DNA of 8,274 bases from the NCBI GenBank assembly GCA_030705745.1, contig JAUZPT010000112.1, forward strand, positions 1 to 8,274, read 5' to 3'. A program made the position numbers and the translations under genes. Origin of the DNA: Bacillota bacterium. GTDB lineage: Bacteria; Bacillota; Bacilli; Bacillales; Cytobacillaceae. Positions 1-6,311 of the stretch are shown piece after piece; the stretch's first letter is position 1; every line of letters begins with the position of its first letter. The notes beneath the pieces were generated by a model. That model saw only the letters and a list, made by a program, of their open reading frames with translations. It did not search any database and was not told the DNA's origin.

Positions 1-118
1 GATAGAAAATGGTAGAAAGTAAATAAATTAATTCAATCAATGATTAGACTTCCAAACAGAGGTGCTTGATGATTGAGCGGGACAAAATGGCGTGTAGTGA
101 TGGTGGAGGTGTATGTTT
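1..118 (+). promoter_or_regulatory. Upstream region of ndoAI-ndoA
   Basis: This stretch must contain the promoter of the toxin-antitoxin pair or be read through from an upstream gene, of which at most a few codons could remain (in-frame stops at 13-15 or 20-22). No sigma-A promoter with good spacing stands out. A possible short leader ORF, ATG at 69 to TAG at 152, has AGAGGTG at 58-64 upstream and overlaps the antitoxin start in another frame. Confidence 0.35.
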
Positions 119-400
119 GTGTCTGATTTCGACGCAACAACGGAAATCTTAGTGGAATTACCGCAACATCTTTTAACCGAATTAGATGGTTTTGTTAAAC
201 AAGAAAATGTTAACCGAAGTGAGTTTATTTACCAGGCAACGAAAATGTATTTACGCGAACGTAAAAAAAGACAGATTCGCGAAGCCATGAGGCGTGGTTA
301 CATGGAAATGTCGAAGATCAATTTAACGATTGCTTCGGAAGCATTCCTTGCCGAATACGAGGCAGAACACACTGTTGAACGTTTAGTTAGCGGAGGATAA
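119..400 (+). CDS. ndoAI: Antitoxin EndoAI (MazE-like, ribbon-helix-helix)
   Basis: Antitoxin of the EndoA/EndoAI pair; the family member in B. subtilis binds and blocks the EndoA ribonuclease and can bind its own promoter DNA. The first ~50 residues have the ribbon-helix-helix pattern: a short strand (TEILVELP, residues 8-15) followed by two helices including [15 protein letters not shown] (31-45). The C-terminal half ends in TVERLVSGG, a tail recalled as conserved in Bacillus EndoAI. I chose the GTG at 119 over the ATG at 113: GGAGGT at 105-110 lies 8 nt from the GTG but only 2 nt from the ATG, and the GTG start gives 93 residues, the B. subtilis length. The toxin gene follows after 4 nt, and its ribosome binding site lies in the last codons of this gene, so the two are probably translationally coupled. 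Identification is secure; the start is likely. Confidence 0.95.
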   Translation: MSDFDATTEILVELPQHLLTELDGFVKQENVNRSEFIYQATKMYLRERKKRQIREAMRRGYMEMSKINLTIASEAFLAEYEAEHTVERLVSGG

Positions 401-404
401 TCCT

Positions 405-755
405 TTGATTGTCAAACGTGGCGACGTTTATTTTGCGGACCTATCCCCAGTTGTTGGTTCTGAACAAGGCGGTGTCCGCCCTGTACTTGTCATTCAAAAC
501 GACATCGGGAATCGGTTTAGTCCCACAGTAATTGTTGCAGCAATCACGGCGCAAATCCAAAAAGCCAAGCTCCCTACTCATGTAGAGATTAATGCGAAGC
601 GATATGGCTTTGAACGCGATTCAGTCATCCTATTAGAACAAATCCGAACTATTGATAAGCAACGCTTAACCGATAAAATAACCCATCTCGATGACGAAAT
701 GATGGGAAAAGTGGATGAAGCCTTGCAAGTTAGCTTAGGTCTCATTGAATTTTAG
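405..755 (+). CDS. ndoA: Endoribonuclease toxin EndoA (MazF family)
   Basis: MazF/PemK-type toxin. The B. subtilis enzyme cleaves single-stranded RNA at UACAU and is held inactive by EndoAI. The 116-residue length equals that of B. subtilis EndoA. The N-terminal [21 protein letters not shown] and the [12 protein letters not shown] block are family hallmarks, and the catalytic pair known from B. subtilis MazF is present as R25 and T48. The start codon is TTG, as in B. subtilis, preceded by GGAGG at 392-396, which overlaps the end of ndoAI. The gene is intact and should be functional. Two terminators follow, separating it from the stress operon, although it sits directly upstream of rsbR as in B. 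subtilis. Confidence 0.97.
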   Translation: MIVKRGDVYFADLSPVVGSEQGGVRPVLVIQNDIGNRFSPTVIVAAITAQIQKAKLPTHVEINAKRYGFERDSVILLEQIRTIDKQRLTDKITHLDDEMMGKVDEALQVSLGLIEF

Positions 756-762
756 CATAGAA

Positions 763-792
763 GCACGCTCTTTTACGTAAGGGCGTTTTTTT
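763..792 (+). terminator. Rho-independent terminator of ndoAI-ndoA
   Basis: Positions 765-771 (ACGCTCT) pair with 780-786 (AGGGCGT) in a 7-bp stem with one G-T pair and an 8-nt loop, followed by a T-run at 786-792. It begins 8 nt after the ndoA stop codon. Confidence 0.85.
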
Positions 793-838
793 ATATATAA
801 TTCCAACGAACGATAGGACCTCGTGGGGTGTTTCTTTT

Positions 839-869
839 AAGGCAAGCCGATTGGCTTGCTTCTTTTTTT
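839..869 (+). terminator. Second Rho-independent terminator behind ndoA
   Basis: GCAAGCC (842-848) and GGCTTGC (853-859) form a 7-bp GC-rich stem with a GATT loop. The stem can be extended by a G-T and an A-T pair, and the T-rich tail runs to 869. This hairpin looks stronger than the first. No gene lies between the two, so it probably backs up the first and insulates the rsb operon from read-through. Confidence 0.8.
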
Positions 870-955
870 GCTCTTCATCTTACTATTTTATAAATGAAGA
901 ATTTCTCTAGATTTTTGGAAAAGATAATAGATGAAATAAATATTTTAAAAAAGAG

Positions 956-981
956 GTTTAAGCTTAAAAGGATAAGGGTAA
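956..981 (+). promoter_or_regulatory. Candidate sigma-B promoter upstream of rsbR
   Basis: GTTTAA at 956-961 and GGGTAA at 976-981 are separated by 14 nt. Hexamers and spacing are identical to the internal promoter ahead of rsbV in this same window. Transcription would start near 988, leaving a leader of about 170 nt before rsbR. In B. subtilis the promoter in this place is known as sigma-A dependent, with the sigma-B promoter only inside the operon, so this one would bring the stressosome genes under positive feedback. The match is directly seen; activity is inferred. Confidence 0.72.
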
Positions 982-1018
982 AAAAGATAGTCGCATTGTA
1001 AGAAATAAGTTGTTTTAA

Positions 1019-1048
1019 TTGACTAGAAGAAATTGTTATCATTAAAAT
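1019..1048 (+). promoter_or_regulatory. Candidate sigma-A promoter of the rsb operon
   Basis: TTGACT at 1019-1024 and TAAAAT at 1043-1048 are separated by 18 nt. This is a good housekeeping promoter match in the place where the constitutive promoter of the B. subtilis operon is known to lie. It would supply the basal level of all eight proteins. AT-rich surroundings raise the chance of a false match. Confidence 0.55.
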
Positions 1049-1157
1049 ATTAAAAGAAGTAAAAAATAGGAAAGTTTTTCAATCTTTTTAGAATAAATGC
1101 AGAAATGTTTATAACGATCACGAAGTAAGAGTCTTAAAGGTGAAAGAGGAGGAAGGA

Positions 1158-1991
1158 ATGGAGAATCTGATAATCAAATTTATTGGGTCACGAAAAGACC
1201 AGCTTGTAAACGATTGGAAGGAAAAAATGAAAAACGAAGCAGATGAACGAGCTTTAAGGCTTGTATCAGACCAAGTGTTCTCTGGGGCGAGCAACGAATT
1301 CGTTGAGATGATTATTTCCAATCTGAAAGAAACGAAAGAACAGTTTAATAATCGGTTAAACGACTTTTCAGAAAAAGTAGTCAGACTTGGCTGGCCCCTA
1401 CATTTTGTAACTGAAGGCCTGCGTACCTTCAGTAAACTTGTATGGGAAGGGATGCAGGAAGAAAAGTATATTACTGAAGAAAACCAGATGGATGTAATAT
1501 ACACATTTGAACGATGGATGACTCCTCTGCAAAATGACGTGGTCGATATCTATTCCCGCACTTGGGAAAGAACAGTATCTCTCCAAAAAATTGCATTGCA
1601 AGAGCTTTCAGCGCCACTTATCCCTGTATTTGAGGGGATAACTGTAATGCCGCTTGTTGGTACAATTGATACTGAGAGAGCGAAACAGATCATGGAAAAT
1701 CTTCTTACGGGCGTTGTGAAGCATCGTTCAGAAGTGGTTCTCATCGATATTACGGGTGTTCCTGTAGTGGATACGATGGTTGCGCATCACATCATTCAGG
1801 CTGCAGAGGCTGTCCGTTTGGTAGGAGCGAAATGCATGCTGGTCGGCATCCGTCCGGAAATCGCTCAAACAATCGTTAATCTTGGCATCAATCTAACTCA
1901 ATTCACGACGAAGAACACACTGAAAAAAGGGATAGAGGCTGCGCTGGAATTGACAAATCGTAAAATTGTCAAAGTGGAGGGAACAAAGTGA
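1158..1991 (+). CDS. rsbRA: Stressosome sensor / RsbT co-antagonist RsbR (RsbRA)
   Basis: With RsbS it builds the cytoplasmic stressosome that sequesters the kinase RsbT until stress arrives. The 277-residue protein has a variable helical N-terminal sensor domain (about 1-135, non-haem globin fold in the family), a linker helix ([20 protein letters not shown], about 134-153) and a C-terminal STAS domain (about 154-270). The two threonines phosphorylated by RsbT in B. subtilis (T171, T205) are T172 in GTIDTERAK and T206 in [12 protein letters not shown] chose the ATG at 1158: AGGAGG at 1147-1152 precedes it by 5 nt, whereas the in-frame GTG at 1140 has no good site. The C-terminal half matches B. 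subtilis RsbRA, as I recall it, almost residue for residue, while the sensor half is much more diverged, as is usual for RsbR proteins. The gene overlaps rsbS by 4 nt. Confidence 0.96.
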   Translation: MENLIIKFIGSRKDQLVNDWKEKMKNEADERALRLVSDQVFSGASNEFVEMIISNLKETKEQFNNRLNDFSEKVVRLGWPLHFVTEGLRTFSKLVWEGMQEEKYITEENQMDVIYTFERWMTPLQNDVVDIYSRTWERTVSLQKIALQELSAPLIPVFEGITVMPLVGTIDTERAKQIMENLLTGVVKHRSEVVLIDITGVPVVDTMVAHHIIQAAEAVRLVGAKCMLVGIRPEIAQTIVNLGINLTQFTTKNTLKKGIEAALELTNRKIVKVEGTK

Positions 1992-2344
1992 GAATACCAA
2001 TTTTAAAATTGCACGACTGCTTGCTCGTTTCCATCCAGTGGGAGCTTGATGATCATACTGCCCTTCAATTTCAGGAAGACTTACTTCATAAAATACATGA
2101 AACAAGTGCCAATGGAGTTGTCATCGATATTACATCCATTGATTTTATTGATTCTTTTATCGCTAAAGTTTTGGGCGATGTAATCAGCATGTCCAAACTA
2201 ATGGGAGCTAAAGTGGTTATCACGGGAATTCAGCCAGCTGTGGCCATTACTTTAATCGAATTGGGTATCGGTTTAGAAGATGTCCTAACAGCATTAGATT
2301 TAGAAAAAGGTTTGGAGAAATTACAACAGGAATTGGGGGACTAA
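1988..2344 (+). CDS. rsbS: Stressosome scaffold / RsbT antagonist RsbS
   Basis: Single STAS-domain protein that binds and inhibits RsbT in the stressosome core. Phosphorylation by RsbT releases the kinase. The acceptor serine, S59 in B. subtilis, is S56 here in [11 protein letters not shown]. The protein has 118 residues, three fewer than B. subtilis RsbS because of a shorter N-terminus (MRIPILKL). The GTG start overlaps the rsbR stop codon (GTGA), with GGAGGG at 1976-1981 lying 6 nt upstream, so coupled translation with rsbR is likely. The motif [17 protein letters not shown] and the segment [18 protein letters not shown] are strongly conserved family sequence. Confidence 0.97.
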   Translation: MRIPILKLHDCLLVSIQWELDDHTALQFQEDLLHKIHETSANGVVIDITSIDFIDSFIAKVLGDVISMSKLMGAKVVITGIQPAVAITLIELGIGLEDVLTALDLEKGLEKLQQELGD

Positions 2345-2348
2345 TTTT

Positions 2349-2750
2349 ATGACCAACCAATCCTGTGTGAAAATATTTAATGAATGGGACATTGTTGCAG
2401 CGCGCCAATTGGGGCGGAATGTGGCGAAAGAGCTTGGTTTTGGTATTGTTGACCAGGCTAGAATCACGACTGCAATCAGCGAATTAGCCCGAAATATTTA
2501 CTTATATGCCGGTCAAGGTCAAATATGCATTGAAAAATTGTATGACGGTGGCAAATCAGGATTAAAAATAATATCAATAGACAGCGGACCAGGAATTAGT
2601 GATATCCGCCAGGTGATGGAAGATGGATTTTCAACTTCAGGCGGTCTAGGAGCTGGCTTGCCAGGTGTAAAAAGATTGATGGATGAGTTTTCAATCGATT
2701 CATCACCTGGAAGTGGAACAGATATAAGAGCGACCAAGTGGCTCCGTTAG
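2349..2750 (+). CDS. rsbT: Serine/threonine kinase RsbT, stressosome switch
   Basis: GHKL-type kinase that phosphorylates RsbS and RsbR; once released it binds and activates the phosphatase RsbU. The 133-residue length equals that of B. subtilis RsbT. Visible ATP-binding boxes are the N box with E45 and N49 in ISELARNIYLYAG, the G1 box DSGPGI with D78, and the glycine-rich STSGGLGAGLPGVKRL (residues 95-110). The ATG at 2349 follows a GGGGG site at 2335-2339 that overlaps the end of rsbS. The gene lies 4 nt after rsbS and 10 nt before rsbU, within one transcription unit. Confidence 0.97.
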   Translation: MTNQSCVKIFNEWDIVAARQLGRNVAKELGFGIVDQARITTAISELARNIYLYAGQGQICIEKLYDGGKSGLKIISIDSGPGISDIRQVMEDGFSTSGGLGAGLPGVKRLMDEFSIDSSPGSGTDIRATKWLR

Positions 2751-2760
2751 GAGGGGGATT

Positions 2761-3771
2761 ATGGAATTTCGGGGAATGATGGAAAAGAATTATCGAGAAA
2801 TACTAATTCAATACTTAAAAGATCAATCCGAACAATCTTTGTATCAAGGACAATTGTTCAGCCGAAATTCGATTGAGGAAAAGATCTCTCCAGAAGAGAT
2901 TGTCAGCCTGCATAAAAGTTTGCTCCTCGAATTATATCCTGATGTCCCTGAAAGTGTTGTGCATTCCTTTGATATCCTTTTGGAAGTTATGATTGGGTAC
3001 GGTCTTGCTTACAGGGAGCATCAAAGCCTGCGAAATAAACAAATAGAATTAAGGACGGAAATGGAGATTGCGGCCAATGTGCAGCAAACGCTGCTTGGCA
3101 CTTCCATTCCGGAGGTCGAAGGATTGGATATCGGAGCAATCAGCGTGCCGGCCAAGCATATGAATGGTGATTATTTTCACTTTGTGGAAGATGAGAACCA
3201 TTGCCTCAACGTTGCCATTGCTGATGTTATTGGAAAGGGTATTCCCGCCGCATTATGTATGTCGATGATTAAGTACGCAATGGACAGTCTTCCTGAAAAC
3301 AGGCATGAACCGCACATGGTATTGGAGAACTTAAACCGCGTTGTCGAGCAGAATGTTGATCCGAGCATGTTTATTACGATGTTTTACGGGATGTATAATC
3401 CAAGCAATACTACTTTTTATTATTCTTCAGCGGGACACGAGCCAGGATTTTATTATGATGCAAAAAAAGAAGAGTTTTCCGAACTCCCTGTAAAAGGACT
3501 TCTTTTAGGAATCGAGAAAAAAACAAAATACGAGCAGTTTGAAAAATTAATTTTCCCTGGCGATATGATTGTACTCATGTCTGATGGCGTTACAGAAAGC
3601 AGGACAGAGGAAGGTTTTCTGGAAAAAGAAGAATTAATTGGCTACATCCGAAAATATCTTCACTTAAGCGCACAGGAAATTGTTAATAATATTTTTAAAG
3701 ATCTCGAAAAGCTTCAGGATTTTCAATTGCGCGATGACTTTACATTAATCATTATCAGAAGGAATGTTTAA
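2761..3771 (+). CDS. rsbU: Phosphoserine phosphatase RsbU
   Basis: PPM-type (SpoIIE-like) phosphatase that removes the phosphate from RsbV-P when RsbT is bound, passing environmental stress on to sigma-B. It has 336 residues against 335 in B. subtilis. The N-terminal ~85 residues form the RsbT-binding domain, followed by a helical linker (about 86-112, EHQSLRNKQ to NVQQTLLG). The catalytic domain shows the metal-binding aspartates D137 in NGDYFH, D155 in ADVIGKG, D275 in MSDGVTE, and D325/D326 in LRDDFTLI. AGGAGG at 2749-2754 precedes the ATG by 6 nt. The stop codon (3769-3771) forms the end of the -35 element of the downstream sigma-B promoter. Confidence 0.97.
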   Translation: MEFRGMMEKNYREILIQYLKDQSEQSLYQGQLFSRNSIEEKISPEEIVSLHKSLLLELYPDVPESVVHSFDILLEVMIGYGLAYREHQSLRNKQIELRTEMEIAANVQQTLLGTSIPEVEGLDIGAISVPAKHMNGDYFHFVEDENHCLNVAIADVIGKGIPAALCMSMIKYAMDSLPENRHEPHMVLENLNRVVEQNVDPSMFITMFYGMYNPSNTTFYYSSAGHEPGFYYDAKKEEFSELPVKGLLLGIEKKTKYEQFEKLIFPGDMIVLMSDGVTESRTEEGFLEKEELIGYIRKYLHLSAQEIVNNIFKDLEKLQDFQLRDDFTLIIIRRNV

Positions 3772-3791
3772 CTGAAAGTAAAACCGGGTAA
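3766..3791 (+). promoter_or_regulatory. Internal sigma-B promoter for rsbV-rsbW-sigB-rsbX
   Basis: GTTTAA (3766-3771), a 14-nt spacer and GGGTAA (3786-3791) match the sigma-B consensus and spacing exactly. This is where the autoregulatory promoter of the B. subtilis operon is known to lie. The -35 element includes the rsbU stop codon. Initiation would be near 3798, about 40 nt before rsbV. It gives positive feedback on sigma-B and its direct regulators. Confidence 0.92.
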
Positions 3792-3837
3792 ACGAATGAG
3801 AGAGCGATTGATTGATTAATAAAGAGGTGGGTCATTA

Positions 3838-4170
3838 ATGAATATTAAAATAGATATTGAAGAATATAATGAATCTTTAGAGATAAAAGTGGAAGGGGAA
3901 ATCGATGCTTATACGGCACCGAAACTCCGTGACGCTATTTTTCCTTTATCAGAAAAAGAAAATGTGAAAATGATAATAGATCTTACTGATGTTCTTTATA
4001 TGGATAGTACGGGGCTTGGTGTCATAGTTGGGGTGTTTAAATCCGTCCGAGCTCATAACGGAGACTTTAAATTGATTGGTTTATCTGACCGTCTGAAGAG
4101 ACTTTTTGAAATCACTGGACTTGCGGATATTATTGACATCAACAGCCAGATTGAGGGTGGAGTGCAATGA
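3838..4170 (+). CDS. rsbV: Anti-anti-sigma factor RsbV
   Basis: STAS-domain protein that, when unphosphorylated, binds RsbW and frees sigma-B. RsbW inactivates it by phosphorylating a serine, S56 in B. subtilis, which is S57 here in the signature YMDSTGLGV. It has 110 residues. The ATG follows GAGGTGG (3824-3830) by 7 nt. The 66-nt gap after rsbU is the only sizeable gap in the operon and holds the internal sigma-B promoter. The C-terminal SQIEGGVQ overlaps the start of rsbW in an ATGA arrangement, which favours equimolar production of the two partners. Confidence 0.97.
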   Translation: MNIKIDIEEYNESLEIKVEGEIDAYTAPKLRDAIFPLSEKENVKMIIDLTDVLYMDSTGLGVIVGVFKSVRAHNGDFKLIGLSDRLKRLFEITGLADIIDINSQIEGGVQ

Positions 4171-4640
4171 ATCAAATGTTTGACTATATTGAAATGAAGA
4201 TTCCGGCCAAACCTGAATTTGTAGGGGTTATTCGCCTTACCCTTTCTGGCATTGCCAGCAGAATGGGTTTTTCTTATGACGACCTTGAAGATTTAAAAAT
4301 TGCCACGAGTGAAGCTTGTACAAATGCAGTTCAACATGCGTATAAGAATAACGAGCAGGGCGAGGTTATTATTGGGTTTGGCCTTTATATTGATCGCCTT
4401 GAAGTGATGGTGGCTGATAATGGAAAGAGTTTTGATTTTGAATCTGCCAGACAAGGCATTGGACCGTATGACGAAAATGACTCTGTTGAGTTTCTTCGAG
4501 AAGGGGGCTTAGGTCTCTATCTGATTGAAACATTAATGGACGAAGTCAGGATACATCATAAAGAAGGTGTTACAGTCTTCATGACGAAGTATCTTGAAGG
4601 AGAGCAGGTGGAGATCGATGTCGAAACAATCTCAACCTAA
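4167..4640 (+). CDS. rsbW: Anti-sigma-B factor and serine kinase RsbW
   Basis: GHKL kinase that holds sigma-B inactive and phosphorylates RsbV. The 157-residue protein shows the N box with E49 and N53 in ATSEACTNAVQHAY, the G1 box around D84 in ADNGKSFD, and the glycine-rich box EGGLGLYLIETLMDEV (about 112-127). The start overlaps the rsbV stop codon (ATGA), with GAGGGTGGAG just upstream. The 3' end overlaps sigB by 23 nt, an unusually long overlap for this operon, consistent with coupled synthesis of the sigma factor and its inhibitor. Confidence 0.97.
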   Translation: MNQMFDYIEMKIPAKPEFVGVIRLTLSGIASRMGFSYDDLEDLKIATSEACTNAVQHAYKNNEQGEVIIGFGLYIDRLEVMVADNGKSFDFESARQGIGPYDENDSVEFLREGGLGLYLIETLMDEVRIHHKEGVTVFMTKYLEGEQVEIDVETIST

Positions 4641-5412
4641 TGTGTCAGCAAAATATGAAATTAACGAGCTGATCAGGGCTTATCAACTGCATCAAGATGA
4701 TAATGCGCAAAGCCAGCTTGTCGTACATTACAAAAGTTTAGTTGAAACGATTGCCCGCAAATATTCAAAGGGGCGTTCTTTCCACGAGGATATCGTTCAA
4801 GTCGGCATGATTGGCCTTCTGGGAGCCATTCGCCGTTACGATGAATCGTTCGGAAAAAGCTTTGAGGCATTTGCCGTACCGACCATTATTGGAGAAATTA
4901 AACGCTTTTTACGCGATAAAACATGGAGCGTACATGTTCCTCGTCGAATTAAAGAGCTTGGTCCGAAAATTAAAACAACTGTGGAAGATTTGACAACCCA
5001 TTTGCATCGTTCACCGAAGGTCGAAGAAATTGCCCAGGCCCTCGAAGTATCAGAAGAAGAAGTGCTTGAAGCGATGGAAATGGGCAAAAGCTATCAGGCT
5101 TTGTCGGTTGACCATTCCATTGAAGCGGATTCGGACGGAGGAACCGTGACTCTCCTTGATATTGTCGGTAGTGTGGATGATGGCTATGAAAGAATCAATC
5201 AGCGTCTTGTTTTGGAAAAAGTTCTCCATGTACTGACTGATCGGGAAAAGAGTATTATCCAATACACTTACCTCGAAAACTTAAGCCAAAAAGACGCCGG
5301 TGACAAGCTAGGCATCTCTCAAATGCATGTCTCCCGCCTGCAGCGCCGTGCGATTAAAAAACTCCAGGAAGCAATCCAAGAGGAAGCAAATAATTCGGAG
5401 TGCCTTTCATGA
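4618..5412 (+). CDS. sigB: RNA polymerase general stress sigma factor SigB
   Basis: Sigma-70 family (SigB/SigF/SigG subgroup) factor that directs RNA polymerase to GTTTAA-N14-GGGTAA type promoters, two of which occur in this window. It has 264 residues. Region 2 is seen at about 36-110 (SFHEDIVQVGMIGLLGAIRRYD, then GKSFEAFAVPTIIGEIKRFLRD and WSVHVPRR). Region 3 spans about 111-185, including SYQALSVDHSIEADSDGG. Region 4 lies at about 200-252 with the helix-turn-helix SQKDAGDKLGISQMHVSRLQ. I chose the ATG at 4618, with GGTGGAG at 4607-4613, over an in-frame TTG at 4594 that lacks a site and would add eight residues without family support. It overlaps rsbW by 23 nt and rsbX by 4 nt. Confidence 0.97.
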   Translation: MSKQSQPNVSAKYEINELIRAYQLHQDDNAQSQLVVHYKSLVETIARKYSKGRSFHEDIVQVGMIGLLGAIRRYDESFGKSFEAFAVPTIIGEIKRFLRDKTWSVHVPRRIKELGPKIKTTVEDLTTHLHRSPKVEEIAQALEVSEEEVLEAMEMGKSYQALSVDHSIEADSDGGTVTLLDIVGSVDDGYERINQRLVLEKVLHVLTDREKSIIQYTYLENLSQKDAGDKLGISQMHVSRLQRRAIKKLQEAIQEEANNSECLS

Positions 5413-6005
5413 ACCAATTGATCCAAGACGATATTGAAGTTTATGCCCATCAAACTGCTAAGGATGGTAAGGTGTTTTGTGGAGACAGTTATTTTTTCAC
5501 TGCCACAAATGAATATTTTATATGCGTTCTTGCGGATGGACTTGGAAGTGGGGAGTTTGCGTACGAAGCGTCGCAAGCTGTCGTAAAGACAGTCGAGCAG
5601 CATCATGAGGAAGATATTGATTCGCTTATGAAGCTTTGCAATCAGTCTTTGCTTCATAAACGAGGGGCAGCAGTTTCTATTTTCAAAGTTTATTTCCATG
5701 CAAGGGAATTTGTATATAGCTGTGTAGGCAATATTCGTTTTTTCCTGTATTCCTCAAAAGGAAAACTAACCTACCCGTTGCCGGTTACAGGCTATTTATC
5801 GGGTAAACCTCAAGTTTATCATACACAGCGCTTTTCTTACGATCCGCATTCGAAGTTCCTTATCTTTTCAGATGGTTATGAATTTCAGGGAGTAAAGTCT
5901 TTGTTAAGGGGATTATTCCCTGCAAGAATGATCGCAGAGGAAATTTTGGAAAAATATTCACAATCGAATGACGATGCATCCTTTATCGTCGGAAGCTTAC
6001 TCTAA
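5409..6005 (+). CDS. rsbX: Phosphoserine phosphatase RsbX, stressosome reset
   Basis: Small PPM-type phosphatase that dephosphorylates RsbS-P and RsbR-P, returning the stressosome to the resting state and limiting sigma-B activity. The 198 residues compare with 199 in B. subtilis. Metal-binding aspartates are D26 in CGDSYFF, D43 in ADGLGSG, D155 in FSDGYEF, and D188/D189 in SNDDASF. The motif PLPVTGYLSGKPQ is typical of RsbX. I chose the ATG at 5409, which overlaps the sigB stop codon and follows GGAG (5397-5400) by 8 nt; an in-frame GTG at 5400 would bury that site. The C-terminal part (about 157-185) looks less conserved than the rest. The terminator stem includes its last codons. Confidence 0.96.
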   Translation: MNQLIQDDIEVYAHQTAKDGKVFCGDSYFFTATNEYFICVLADGLGSGEFAYEASQAVVKTVEQHHEEDIDSLMKLCNQSLLHKRGAAVSIFKVYFHAREFVYSCVGNIRFFLYSSKGKLTYPLPVTGYLSGKPQVYHTQRFSYDPHSKFLIFSDGYEFQGVKSLLRGLFPARMIAEEILEKYSQSNDDASFIVGSLL

Positions 6006-6028
6006 ACGGGTAGGCTTTTTTTATTTTT
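5993..6028 (+). terminator. Rho-independent terminator of the sigB operon
   Basis: AGCTTACTC (5994-6002) pairs with GGGTAGGCT (6008-6016) in a 9-bp stem with two G-T pairs and a 5-nt loop that contains the rsbX stop codon. It is followed by seven T residues (6016-6022) and a second T-run to 6028. The stem therefore overlaps the last rsbX codons. Confidence 0.8.
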
Positions 6029-6030
6029 AG

Positions 6031-6056
6031 GCTCTGTTATTATTCATTGTTGATTT
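6031..6056 (+). repeat. Left terminal inverted repeat
   Basis: Twenty-six bases matching the reverse complement of 6279-6304 at 22 positions. The mismatches cluster at repeat positions 11, 13, 15 and 17. Confidence 0.7.
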
Positions 6057-6077
6057 TCGTGTAGTTATGAGAATTCA

Positions 6078-6262
6078 TAGGCGGAGAATTTCCGGCTAAT
6101 GTATATTGAGGAAGCTTAAGAAGCAGATATAAGCGGAGATATTCCGATTAACGGCTCTAAATAAGACAAAATCCAAAGATTTGGATCATATAAACGGAAA
6201 AACTTCCTTTATTTTTAATGAAATATGGGTATTTCCCAATTTAAACGGATTTTTTCCGTTTA
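6078..6262. repeat. Array of short palindromes inside the element
   Basis: Five hairpin-forming units are visible: CGGA/TCCG at 6082-6094, extendable to TAG/CTA at 6078-6098; CGGA/TCCG at 6134-6146; ATCCAAA/TTTGGAT at 6171-6186; an imperfect ATAAA(C)GGA/TCCTTTAT near 6190-6212; and a perfect 8-bp TAAACGGA/TCCGTTTA at 6242-6262. Four of them share the CGGA/TCCG core, suggesting one repeated motif that has drifted. Confidence 0.6.
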
Positions 6263-6278
6263 TTTTTCAATCACAGTG

Positions 6279-6304
6279 AAATCAACATTCAGTTATAACA
6301 GAGC
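6279..6304 (-). repeat. Right terminal inverted repeat
   Basis: Inverted partner of 6031-6056. The outer ten bases and an inner nine-base block (TGTTGATTT in the left-end orientation) are identical in both copies. Confidence 0.7.
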
Positions 6305-6311
6305 TAATTTA

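Larger units (their letters stand above)
793..1157. other. Intergenic region between ndoA and rsbR
   Basis: There is no credible gene here. The stretch holds the second ndoA terminator (839-869), a weak 7-bp inverted repeat with a long loop near 872-907, a sigma-B type promoter (956-981), a sigma-A type promoter (1019-1048) and a long AT-rich leader before rsbR. I see no riboswitch-like structure in the leader. Confidence 0.7.
6031..6304. mobile_element. MITE-like non-autonomous element with terminal inverted repeats
   Basis: The left end (6031-6056) and right end (6279-6304) are inverted copies matching at 22 of 26 positions. The outermost ten bases (GCTCTGTTAT and ATAACAGAGC) are identical. 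No transposase or other ORF lies between the ends. The interior carries several small palindromes built on CGGA and TCCG. Length, ends and lack of coding capacity fit a miniature inverted-repeat element mobilised by a transposase elsewhere in the genome. I see no clear target-site duplication, so mobility is inferred. It starts directly behind the T-tract of the rsbX terminator. Confidence 0.62.

Noticed and set aside
1028..1048. Fur-box-like stretch (AATTGTTATCATT) near the rsbR promoter
   Set aside because: Only part of a Fur palindrome matches, and AT-rich sequence produces such matches by chance.
1140..1157. Earlier GTG start for rsbR
   Set aside because: There is no good ribosome binding site before it, and its first codons contain the purine-rich site that serves the ATG at 1158.
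1118..1504. Minus-strand ORF of 128 codons opposite rsbR
   Set aside because: It lies antisense to a conserved gene, has no recognisable protein features and no convincing ribosome binding site.
6023..6311. Target-site duplication around the MITE-like element
   Set aside because: The flanks (…TTTTTAG and TAATTTA…) share no convincing direct repeat.
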